Positions 28,950 through 39,700 of a stretch of 64,000 nucleotides of DNA are shown here, piece by piece. The DNA comes from Lunularia cruciata (taxonomy: Eukaryota > Streptophyta > Marchantiopsida > Lunulariales > Lunulariaceae). A program made the translations under genes and the position numbers. Position 1 is the stretch's first letter. Every line of letters begins with the position of its first letter. The notes under the pieces are model-generated. The model searched no databases. It was not told the DNA's origin and worked only from the letters and a program-made list of their open reading frames with translations. The stretch spans positions 7,006,001 through 7,070,000 of the forward strand of contig OX419757.1 in the NCBI GenBank assembly GCA_948567375.1, written 5' to 3'.

Positions 28950-31180
28950 GGTAAGCTAGGTGAAGGAGAAGGAATGGAAATTTGTGGATCATAGATGAAA
29001 TCTAGTGAAACATTTGGAGTCTCTATATACTTTTTGTGTTCATGAGCAATATATGCTCTAAAAATTTGATATCTCTTGATATAAATATGCAACAATCTCA
29101 AAAAATTTATAGCCTATATTTTTCCTTTCTTGGTCAAAACACAAGAAAATACATTAGTAAGACTTTGATTCAAGTTTAAATCTACTACAGGGCACAACAT
29201 GTGCACATGTAATGCACCCAAAAATATGAAGTAGTGATAAATTAGGCTCATAACAAAACCAAAGCTAGAATGATGTAGCATAAGGAGAAAGAGCTTTAGT
29301 GCGACTTTGATTTTGCAAAAAATTGGCTGTTTTTATTGCTTCTCCCTAGTAAAGCTTGGAGAGGAAAGAATCATATAGTATAGAAATGAATTTCTTCCTC
29401 CAATGTTTTATTCTTGCTCACAACACCATTCTATTGATTATTGGATTATTGTACTAGCCCAAGATACCCTTGCTTTTATAGAAGAGATGAAAAGCTATAC
29501 ACTTATTGAGCACTCCATTGTTTGAACAAAGAACATGAACCCTAAAATCAATTTGATATCAGAATAGTTGATATATTCTTGAAAACAATTGAAAGCTTTA
29601 TGTTTGAATTTGAGAAGATACAAGAAAGTGTATACGGTGAAGTCAACAATAAATGTCACAAAGCACCTATAATAAGTTTAAGTAGCAGAAGAAATAGTGC
29701 CACATACATCAGAAAGGATAAGGCCTAGAGCAATTGTAGCTCTAATTCCTCCTTCTTGGGGGAATGGAGTTTGAGTTTGCTTGCCTTGAAGGTAAGATGT
29801 GCAAATTGGAAGGACAGATTTAATCCATCTCATCAACCAACTCTTTATCATGTAAAATTAAAAGAAAACCTTGGGTGGTTTGTCCAAAGCAACAATACCA
29901 TAAAGAATTGGTGTTAGTGGAAGTTGAGGTAGCATTGCTCTCAATAGAAACTAGAGTGGCTTGGGATGCTTGTATTGACTCTCCCAAAAGCCAGAAATTT
30001 TCAAGTCTTGAACATGATCCAATCAAGTTCCATTGATCATCATATAAGAAAAGACTAGTGTCCTTCAAAGCAAATGTTCCACAAGAATTGCTTATTTTAA
30101 ATATTCAGTACATATTCTTATTGAATGAGTAACATAAAAAAATTTGCTAAAATATATTGATCCCTTGAAGAAGCCCTTGAGCAAGTTAGTCCCATGACCA
30201 AGAATGTTGAGAGTATTGCACTCGACCAAATGAACTTGTCAAAGTGATAAGTATACTTCATAAACAAAGAATCAAGTTCTCTAATTGTCATATGTTGTGA
30301 AGCTAAGGTGTGAACATACAATCAATTGTGTTTGGTGGTGATGGAACTTGTAACATCAATATTGTGTAGGGAAAACTAAGCAGTAGTTGTTGGATTGATA
30401 ATGATCAGACTTGCAATGAGATTCTTCATTTCTGTCATCAGCATTATTTGTGCCGTTGTCTTTAATGTGATGTCCCTTCTTCAAAAAATAGTGGAAAATG
30501 ATGGGAGATCAAAGATGATTAGATTCAATAGTTGTGGAATGACCTCCAAAAGATCAGGAATATCATTTTGAGCTAGAAAGCCCCATTAAGTAAGCTTTAA
30601 AAAAAATATATTCTTTGGCCTTTTACTTCGGAGAAGGTTTAATGTCTTGTGTAATTGCAAGAGCAGTTTTTTGCTCTACAATACCTTTATGTCTCATACT
30701 GATCTCTTCTCGAAGAAGAGGAAGGGTAATTTCATCAAAGAGTATTAAACTCTTAGCTGCATAGTGATTGCAGAAATTTTTTGAAATTGGTAGGTATTGA
30801 CCTCATTACATGACTTTTGGATTGCTGATCATTGAATGGGTTCTTTGGAGCAAATAAATGAGTGAGAAGGCCACAAAAGCTAGATATGTGTCTTGCAACA
30901 CTGTCTACCACACTCATCCACTTATCTTCAATGTTAAGAGGGCGTCCAATAGATACATGATTTCAATACCATTAGTACCTTTGTAAATGGTAGTCAAATT
31001 TAGCCAAGTTGTACTTGCTAATGTCTGTTTACTAGTAGCCCTAACGTATTTGGAAGTCATTGTTGAATTGATTGCTTCAAGTGAAACAATGTTTTAGTGA
31101 TCACAATCTGGTTGATCGGCTGCTGTAGTAGGTTTCATTTCAGTCCCATCAACAATTGTGAAGACCAATGATACTTTCAG
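28950..31180 (-). pseudogene. Ty1/copia gag-protease-integrase relic
   Basis: Reading the minus strand from about 31180: a copia gag segment (STTWLNLTTIYKG), a protease-adjacent segment (SQHMTIRELDSLF, 30321-30118), a GAG-pre-integrase domain (LWYCCFGQTTQGFLLIL, about 29910-29850), and an integrase start with LQGKQTQTPFPQEGGIRA, LSDVCG and FVTFIVDF (about 29790-29650). Frameshifts and stops are frequent, and the RT half is missing. It could once have been paired with other copia remnants in the window, but the strands differ from 22328-23308. No LTRs were identified. Confidence 0.8.
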
Positions 31181-33822
31181 TTTAAAACTGAGGGAGAGAC
31201 AATGCTTAACAGAGTGAAAGAATTTTCCATTGAATTTCACAAATATGAAATCCAATCAAATGAGAAGAGTAGGAGTATTGGTAACGATGATTAGAATTTG
31301 CAATTGAAAATTTATGTAGTAAGAGAAATCAGAGATTTCAAAGGAATCAAAGTAATTTGAGTCATAAAGGATAATGGAGAATTGATCTAAATTTCCGAAG
31401 AAGAGGATAAATCTTTCTTTGGAGTAAATTGAGCACTAACTTGGGGTCAATGGATCTTTGAATGGAAAATTTATAAAATTATGCTAATGCATCTCAGGCT
31501 AATCTGATTAATCAGTTGTATAAAATAATCATCCAAGTTTTGAAATTTCGATGTTCTAGAGCTATGTGAGAAAAACAGGCAGATAAAAGACTCAGCTGAT
31601 TGTTACGGAAAACCTGAATATTAAAATATTGATGCTGGGTAAATTGAGTTTTGGTCTCTCCAAGAGATCAAAACTATCCCGCTTTCTAAGATGCATTTCT
31701 AATCCTGGGCAGATTTTGACTTTAGCATTGATAATGATGAAAGTATTTTATACTTCGTCTTCCAAAATTATTTCAAAATTATGTTATTCTAAGCCCGTGC
31801 TAAAAATTGAACATAAAACTCTGTGCATCTTGTTTGGCTTCTTTTTGCTGGCTTTCCTAACAGACAACCTGTAATTGTAATCCTTTAATACCCTTTACAA
31901 ATTTCAAATAAACACACGTTTCCCTCAAGATTTTTCCTCAAACTCAAGTCTAAAATGTTGAGTCATTAAAGTACCAAATCCCTGAATGTGTGACAATTGA
32001 ACGAGAAAGAGATAATTTTGTATTATTTCAAGCTGGCGAAGCTTGAAGATAATACAATAATGTCGGCTTGAATGTGACGCGTTTATACATCTTATTCTGG
32101 CTCGAAGCTTTCAGCAATTCTTAGTGCAGTCGCTCCAATCACTTAGTGACTGTTGCAAGATTACATACCTACAGGCAGATATACTCTTCGGAATCATCGT
32201 ACCGTAGGAATTAGCAACTCTAAACACCTTTAGTGTTGGCATACATATTGTAATGAATCAACTCTGGAGGAAAAGTTCCGGAATGTTTGTAGGATTGGGG
32301 ACATTATTCTTCCTGTTTCCTTCAATGTGATGAGTTATACTTGTGATAGTTATACATTTCTCCTTTGCACATTTCGAACTTGTTCAACTTCGAGTGATTA
32401 CTATAAATGCGCTCTATCAATAGCCAAGGAATAATCTTGCCGGTATCACGAGCTTTTATAGCTGTTTCCTACACACATTTCGTCGGAGGATTGTTGAGGG
32501 CCACTTGATTCCATGACCAGAGGTTTTTTTATCGGAACCGACTATAGATCACTAATTTGCATCAGATTTCTGCTTCTAATCAGCTTAACAGTAGGTTTAG
32601 GATACACCAAACTGAAATTTCACGCATTGAGGCCAGGCGAGACAAAGGAATATTATGCGAAGTCTCCTGCACTTAAAATATCTCTCTCCCTGGCCATCCG
32701 GGACAATATCATAAAATTACGAAGCTCACGTAACTATTTGTCAGGTCAGGAAAAGCAGTTGCACGTAAATGTGCTCTGTTATTTGTCGCGCATGTCTTAA
32801 TGACTGGATTCATTCAAATCTTGGAAGAGCGAGTTGGGTTTGATAAGATCTTTCAAATTGCCCACTTACACTTGCTAAACTCATATCAGATTAATAGTTC
32901 ATTGCGTCGAAAAAGCAATAGGTGGTTAACTATGTTCACTGTATCGCCATGCTCGTCTCTAGACCTCGTCTTCTGTTAATAGTATAGATCCACGCCAAGA
33001 GTAGTACCAGCACGCACTTATGGTTCTTTGAATGTAAGACCATGACGACCATATACCATACGTCTGAATGGGCTGTGTTGTGAAAGCAATCAGATTGACA
33101 TAACACGCAATGGTATATGCCACACATTTGAAGTTCTACTTTCCAAATGGAGGCTAGGATTTAGGTGTAAAAGCTGCTTCAATAAATGATAGTTCCCCCC
33201 AAATCCTGTCATTTGGTATTAGAATCATCGGTTTCGATTATAGAGCAGAAATCGCTGAAGTCAACACAATGCAAGGTCGCTTTTATCTGGCTGTCCCAAA
33301 TATCTGAATGAATTGCCTCTTTAAAGTGAAAGAGCAATTGGGCTATTCGTTCCCCAGCCCTTCCTCTGCACTCAATACTTATAAGTCTCTAAGATTATTA
33401 CCAGGGTGGGTAGTACCCCGTTAGAGTGGGGAAAGCGCCAGTGGACGGGCATGATATTCCATTTGCTTTACATTCGGGGAGTGCTGACAACGAAGGCAGG
33501 AATATGGGATCTTTATCAGACAGCTATGAGCGGTGTTGAACCTCCTGCCTTCATAATGCTCAAAACTGATGCGTACCGTAAGGCACGCTACAGGGAGAGT
33601 TCTGTCCTGTGAAGTTGAACGGATCTTCTGGTCCATGAGCACCATATGTTCCTACTTGCCAAGGGACATTTTGACAAGTTGGGTTCCTAGCTGTGAAATT
33701 GGACGCTCATGATCAAGTTCTAGTGTTGACTGAAGGAATCACAAAGTCGACCCTGTTCTCTGTAATGAGATCGTGTGCGAACTTCTTTAACTCGGAAAGT
33801 GACTGTTGGTGCCAATCAAACT
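31181..33822. other. Gene-poor DNA downstream of the ankyrin gene
   Basis: From about 31900 the composition changes from TE-like AT-rich text to a more mixed sequence. A 95-codon plus-strand ORF (32513-32800) begins with a hydrophobic, signal-like stretch (RFLLLISLTVGLGYT) but has no recognisable domain and may be chance. No repeat or element end was found. Confidence 0.4.
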
Positions 33823-34989
33823 TTAGAATAAGGTCATCCTTCTATAGTTTCTCCTAAACCAGAAATTTTTGTGAAGAATAAGCCTAATCAATCTTAATAT
33901 AACCATGTACATGATCAGTATGCAGGAGAACCAGCCAACTACAATGGGCCCCAAGGTAAGACCTCCGTAACTCCGTCCCAGGCCGTTCGGAATCACAGAA
34001 ATAGAAGCGGATGCAAATGCAAAAACGATTGACACTATTGAGAGTATCAGGAATGCCACAGCTAAGGTTACGGCTCTTCGCGTACTGACCAGCTCATCCA
34101 ACATCGATTCATGTGGCATCGGAAGCGATGGAATCAAAGATAGCATGATTGCGCACAAGGCCACATAGAACGCCAAAGTATCACAGACGATGAACATCCT
34201 GACTGAAAGAAATTCTACCTGAACCTGTTCCGAATTGCCATCTGGAGTGGTGCCGTATCCCAGTGGAGGCTGCATTGGTCCCACGTAAGATGCCGTAGCC
34301 ACCAAAGCAGCTGTTACAGACACTGCATTTGCCGCAGCATTCAGGCTCTGCTTGGTCTCCAGAGTCTCGCGGGCTAGCTTTTCGTACCACCAGGAACAAG
34401 CCTCAGGTGAAGCCCTTATACCCGGATCAGCAATGTTGCCCTCCTTATTAATTTTCCACATATCAATGCCAGCTTGCAGCAGCAGGTTTATGCATCCTTG
34501 TCGTCGGCTCTCACCCGTGCGGGTGCCTCCCTCAGATTCGCTGGTCGCCTGAATCTTGTGCACGACGGAAGAGTGGCAACTGACGATATCCAGAATATGA
34601 GGCTGGACTACTGGCGTTGAATCGCGGGCATAAGCTGCGTAGTGTAATGCATTGTTACCCTCCGCATCTTCAACCAGGGGATCGAACTTCTTGCTGTTGA
34701 GGATGATTCTTACAGCTGCAGGACTTCCTATGGCGGCAGCGTAATGAAGAGCAGATGTATTCATGAACCTGTCCCAAGTCTCCAACCTCTTGCTCTTGAA
34801 CTGACTGAACCTTCCTTTCGAACTTTCTGACTTGAAGCTTAAATTTGGATGCCCAGACATGAGCGAATGTATTTCTGTCTCTACAGAACGTCGCAGGTCG
34901 TCGAAGCTCGTCAAATTTTCCAGTCTCGCCGAATCGTATGCTCTATCATCCTGGCAAAATTTCGAGAAATTCATTAACATTTCACTTCT
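33823..34989 (-). CDS. Ankyrin-repeat/PGG membrane protein, exon 2 (residues 484-871)
   Basis: Begins after an AG acceptor (34991 to 34990; CGATAG) that keeps phase 0 and avoids the in-frame stop a more upstream AG would include. The intron is 216 bp. One or two more ankyrin repeats (SALHYAAAIGSPAAVRIIL near residue 561 and NNALHYAAYA near 595) lead to a PGG-type domain (about residues 700-771) and four predicted membrane helices near 703-722, 753-772, 788-814 and 828-856. The PPLGY motif stands where PPGGY is usual. A basic tail follows and the stop is at 33825-33823. Together the exons give 871 residues, within the usual range of plant ankyrin-PGG proteins. Confidence 0.85.
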   Translation of the reverse strand, partial: RSEMLMNFSKFCQDDRAYDSARLENLTSFDDLRRSVETEIHSLMSGHPNLSFKSESSKGRFSQFKSKRLETWDRFMNTSALHYAAAIGSPAAVRIILNSKKFDPLVEDAEGNNALHYAAYARDSTPVVQPHILDIVSCHSSVVHKIQATSESEGGTRTGESRRQGCINLLLQAGIDMWKINKEGNIADPGIRASPEACSWWYEKLARETLETKQSLNAAANAVSVTAALVATASYVGPMQPPLGYGTTPDGNSEQVQVEFLSVRMFIVCDTLAFYVALCAIMLSLIPSLPMPHESMLDELVSTRRAVTLAVAFLILSIVSIVFAFASASISVIPNGLGRSYGGLTLGPIVVGWFSCILIMYMVILRLIRLILHKNFWFRRNYRRMTLF

Positions 34990-35205
34990 CTATCGATTCT
35001 GGAATTGCTACGAGCATAATTTCATGTAGGATAGAAAAAAAGATTTGCTGTAAACAAATGGTGCACGAATGAGCTAAGCGTCTGTAAGCTCCAGAAACAC
35101 TTATAAGTTCGAAAAAATGAAATCATTAACAAGTTCAAAGCAAAGGATTTGGTAGTAACCTACAAACTAAAAAAACCAGACAAGGAAATCTCATGCTAGA
35201 CTTAC
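34990..35205 (-). other. Intron of the ankyrin/PGG gene
   Basis: 216 bp on the minus strand, from GTAAGT to ATAG. The donor is a consensus match. The acceptor is weaker and is chosen because it preserves the reading frame and the phase. Confidence 0.7.
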
Positions 35206-36654
35206 ATTTGCCAAAAGCTGTAGAATTGGCGCGCTTTCCGTGAGCGTTGCGAGTTGAAGTGGCGTGAGATAAAAATCGTTGTCCTTGTTCCATCCGAACG
35301 GAGAGGGGTCTATGCGGTCATGTCTCGAAACTATGCTACAAGTACAAGTTTGGCTCAAGTTCAGGCGCGGGTCTTTGAGGAGAATCTGTACTGCTTTAAC
35401 CACCTTCGGCCATGGACTCCACAAGGCCATATGGAGAACCGTCGATTTATAGAAGTTCTTGAGTATGCTACTACTGTTTTTGTAGCCGTGTCTCGAACAC
35501 AATTTCTCAACATCAAAGTAACCCATAATCTTGGAGTTGTACGAGAAGCTTGCATTCACGTCAATTCTCTCGTCTCTAAGGAGTTGCTCGACTTCTCTGT
35601 CAGCGTGTTCCTTGGCAATGGCGCAATGCAAAACAGTTCTGCCTGCTGCATCGCGTGAATTCAAAGCTTCGATGTACTCTTCTCCTTCTGGGATAATATT
35701 GTATATCTCTTGGACAATTCCTAAATCCACCCCGGCCTCCATCGCAATATGCAGCGGTGTTCTACCCTGACCATCATGCAGGCTGAAGAGATAATCCACT
35801 GAACGACGAGAAGATCTCAGTGCACTTTCAAGCATTTTCCTTCGGCACTTATCCAGAGCTGTGGATCTATGAGAGCATGCGGCGTGAAAGAGATACTGTG
35901 GCCATGGCAGGAAATTAAACTCATGAAGACGTGAAAATTCCTTCTCTGCAAGGTCAGCTTCGTCACCAATCTCTCTCAAGACCTCGTCGGCGATCTGGCG
36001 AACATCCGAAATTGCTTCTGCTCCTCTAAGTTCCCCATCAATGCCCATATCAAGGGCAGCTGCAGCCTCTGAGCCCTCGATAGCTATATTGTAAGGATTG
36101 TTCTCGAATTTCGAGAAAGCGCTGACCAGAATTCTGACCATATCTTCTTCGCCGTTTATGACAGCCATTGCTAAAGCATCCAATCCGGTTTTCGGGTCAA
36201 ATGCAAGGAGCAGATTTTCCATCACATGCATTTCCTTCGTGAGAGGAGGCTTCTTCATGCTCAACGCCTTCGATTCTCCAATATAACTTCCACCACTGCT
36301 AGAGTCATCTAGACCGTGAGTTCCCTGACCATGATCATCAGCGCCATTAGCACCAGAGACTGTGTCATGAACAAGGAATATGTCGAAGATTTCAGACACC
36401 AATTCTAGACAGCCTTGCCTTACTGCAACATGCAGGGCACTGCAACCTTCCCAATCTCTCAGTGCTTCGTCATCGTGATCTTCAGAGAGTAATTTTCTTG
36501 CAATTTCAAAGTTGCAATCATTAGAACCCGGGAAGACAACTATGAACCAGGGATTCACCCGGAGGAGCTTACGCACGGCGAGACAGTCTCCAATGTGAAG
36601 GGCTTCGAGCCACGGTCGCCAGTGCTCTGACTTGGGTGCAACATGTTGAGACAT
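35206..36654 (-). CDS. Ankyrin-repeat/PGG membrane protein, exon 1 (residues 1-483)
   Basis: Start ATG at 36654, followed by an open 483-codon exon ending in phase 0 at a perfect donor GTAAGT (35205 to 35200). It encodes degenerate and good ankyrin repeats: about residues 16-50, 70-97 (GCSALHVAVRQGCLELV), 155-182 (GLDALAMAVINGEEDMVRIL), 293-322 (GQGRTPLHIAMEAG), 338-367 (GRTVLHCAIAKEHADREV), 404-430 and 463-483. An acidic linker with a Gly/Ser-rich stretch (about 101-125) interrupts the array. This is the cytosolic protein-interaction half of an ACD6/ITN1-like ankyrin protein. In plants such proteins act in defence and stress signalling; the exact role here is unknown. Codon use and composition differ from the surrounding elements. 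Confidence 0.85.
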
Positions 36655-38484
36655 ATCGAACTTGCGTCCACTTCTACGAACGCAGGGCTCCGATATTTCC
36701 TTTCGCCCTGATTGAAATTTCGACTAGTCAAATGGTAACTCTTCCCCGACACCGAGTTTGAATGCGTCTTGCACAACAAATTCGGACTTCAGCAAAATTC
36801 ATCTTTTCCTTTTTCCTACTCAGGTGATCATGAGTCTAACTAGCCTGGCGAAGAATACCTACAAGAAATTTCTAGCTAGATCCTGGAAAAGGCCAGCCCT
36901 GATAGGATTGGACGTGTCCGTTATGGTTTGGCTTCATGAATTGCAATTGACAACTTCCACGAACTCGAAATCATCGAGAGCTTGAAAGTGCGCATATCTT
37001 ATTCCACGATCAATTTATTCTGAAATTAGTCAATGTAGCTGTACATGTATTACACAGTGTCAGCCATACGAGCAATCAGCGTAACAGTAATACTATTGCT
37101 CCAGTTTCTTTGGGACTTCAACGTTTGTCATGCTTTTATCCAGCAAGTAACGTCAGAAAGTAGACTCCTGAATCGTTCATCATGCAGATGGCGTTATTGC
37201 AACTCTATTGTCAATCTCCGTAAAGATTGTGCGTGTATTCATCTGTTGAATTTTCAGGTTACTGTCGGAAAAGATAAAATACATGACTCCGGTGTAGTAA
37301 GAAAGAAAGAGAGCGTGATTAGTTGCGCAAGAGTTTGATTCCTGTTGAAAGAATAGGTGTCTGAATCCCACTCTCAGCATAGAATTCGCAAGGAATTTGT
37401 TTGAACGCTCAACGGGGTCTTCCTATCCACGTTTCATATATAAATATGCACCTTAAAGTAACAGACAGACTACTGTGTATATTATCTTGAAATGCTACAA
37501 ATCCAAGTGATGGATCTTCGTTGACAGTTGTTGATCGTTCCCAAAATGCTCGTGACTGCACTCACTATTATGAAGGATGCTCTGCTGCCATGATAATGTC
37601 ATGAAAGTGAGGAGACTTATCTCATGTTCAAACTTCCACCCCACCTAAAGGGTACGGTGGGGGTGGAAGGGATTCAGGGATGAAGGAATTTACTGGTCAC
37701 CAATTTTCACCACCTTAGCTTTTGTTTCCCTCCTCCTGTAAGTTCGGTTGCACGATACTCGTTATAAGAAAGAGAGGGGAGTTGGATCGTTGAACGGAGA
37801 CTGCAAAGAGGAGAGAAAACCCGATAGCAGAATTACTATTTCGAACGAAGAAAGTAACAATGAACATGCATACTAGGGAGTGAACCGCCTAGTCCGAGAG
37901 GGCAGAAACCGATGCCTTGGGATCTTCCTCGGTATAAGAGTCAACCAAGTTGGTCTAAACACATGCAGTTGTAATCGGCATAATTCTTTCAAAGAAGCCG
38001 GCAGATTTATACTCCGGGTTACTTTAGTATAAAACCGACGGAAAGAGTCGTTATAGAGCCCTATAATGTGTAGGTACGTAAGTACGTCAATGAGGGAAAA
38101 TATGGTAGAACTAACTTAAAGGACTTTTGTCCGCTTTTAGTATTTTGCTTGCACCTAAAAGATCATGACTTTTCAAGGATAAAATTTTTTGATTGCTATT
38201 AAATAGTTATATTACATGTTAAAATGAACATTAAAGTATTAAATTCATAATTTATTTTAAAAAAGTTTAACTAGTGGAGGAAATAACGAAAATAAAAAAT
38301 GAAACAAAATGTCAGAACTACAATATACAAGAAATTATCACTTTCTGAAAGAATCAATCTAGATTACAATTTTATAAAAGCTTCGAGAAAAAACCAAAGA
38401 CTAAGCGTTTCTCACTATAGTCACTGTGTCGCTGCTCAGCTACGGTAGTCGTCGATCTCAAGGATGGACCTCAACGCAGTACGG

Positions 38485-38515
38485 GTTATACGGCACCGCG
38501 ATGGTGCCGTATAAC
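38485..38515. repeat. Perfect 13-bp inverted repeat, 5-nt loop
   Basis: GTTATACGGCACC (38485-38497), loop GCGAT, then GGTGCCGTATAAC (38503-38515). It is GC-rich in an AT-rich surrounding. It could be a transposon end, a hairpin RNA or a protein-binding palindrome. Confidence 0.9.
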
Positions 38516-38716
38516 GCTTCACGTGTAGTCCCTTAAAACATCACATGGTGCGTCCGGATGTAACACACGAAGATTTACGGATTTCAGTCCATTTCCGTTA
38601 AAGGTGATGTTCCTATTTTAAATACCCTTTTCCGATATTCTTTTACTTCATTAGGGCAACTTGTCACCGCGGCCTTCTTCTGGGAAGCTGTTATATGTGG
38701 TCGAAATAGTTAATTA

Positions 38717-38759
38717 AATTAAAAATAGTCGACTGTATTATAGTCGACTATTTTTAATT
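38717..38759. repeat. Perfect 17-bp inverted repeat, 9-nt loop
   Basis: AATTAAAAATAGTCGAC (38717-38733), loop of nine bases, then GTCGACTATTTTTAATT (38743-38759). TAGTCGACTA is itself a palindrome. It may be a cruciform or a MITE core; no flanking target duplication was seen. Confidence 0.9.
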
Positions 38760-39700
38760 GTCAGTATTTTCTTGTTTCTATACATGATTCGTGCAATTTT
38801 ACCATATTATAGTCAGGTACTCCTACTTTTTTCTTAATAGTTAGCTTACTCCTTTAAAACGGTAAAACTCCTTTAAATCTGGAGTTGAATCTCCATGAAC
38901 TGTAAATTGGTTCTGATAAGGTGATTATACTATGGGATTATTCCCTCGAATCTTCTCAACGTCATCTCGAATGAATAATTATACTATCAAATATTCATGG
39001 TTAAATAACTTTGCTCTATTGAATCAGTTACATTATATAGGATTACTGATTTGTTCTCGATATGATCTTCAACAAATATTTTACCATTAAGTCAAGTTTA
39101 AGTAAATTTATTCCGTTGAATTAGTAAAAGAAAATAAGTATTGTGTGGAACATTCACTTTGTACCTTAGCAATTATTACGTTAACCTCAAATCTTTTCAG
39201 TATTACTCAAAGAATAGTCATATTTTAGAGTAATCGTTAAATAAACTTACTCAATTCAAGTAGTTATAAACAAGATTACGAATTTCACCTCAAGTAAATA
39301 ATCATATGATTAATGAGATTTTAATAATCTTATTCAACTCAATTAATAAGAAGCCTGATTATTATTTAAGAAGCTCACTTCTTCGCTCGCTCAATGTGTT
39401 ATTCTCATTCGTAGATATTTCTAAAACTACTAAACCATGGAAAACATTACATCATGTTCTTGGTATTATGCATGAATAATAATGAAGGAAATGCATAATC
39501 GGTAGAATTAATGAAAGTAATAACACCATTCAGGGATGTATCAAAAAAATACTCTAGTGCTTGTGAATGGTTTGTTTTCTATTTTTGGAAATTTATTTTT
39601 AAAAATATTCACATGGAACCTTTAGGGGACAGAATCAACCCGGGGTAAAACATTGTCATAAAAGCTTAACCTTTCAACAATTATCTTTTCTCTTACCGTT

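Larger units (their letters stand above)
36655..39700. other. Upstream region of the ankyrin gene and AT-rich intergenic DNA
   Basis: No gene was found. A TATA-like TATATAAATA lies at about 37438-37447. A bulged CCACC/GGTGG hairpin lies near 37636-37668. A TATAAAA occurs near 38030. From 38100 to 39600 the sequence is strongly AT-rich and contains two perfect hairpins listed separately. Promoter assignment for the ankyrin gene is not possible by eye. Confidence 0.45.

Noticed and set aside
32513-32800. 95-codon plus-strand ORF with a hydrophobic start, as a small secreted protein
   Set aside because: No recognisable family, no clear promoter, and length compatible with chance; only mentioned in the region entry.
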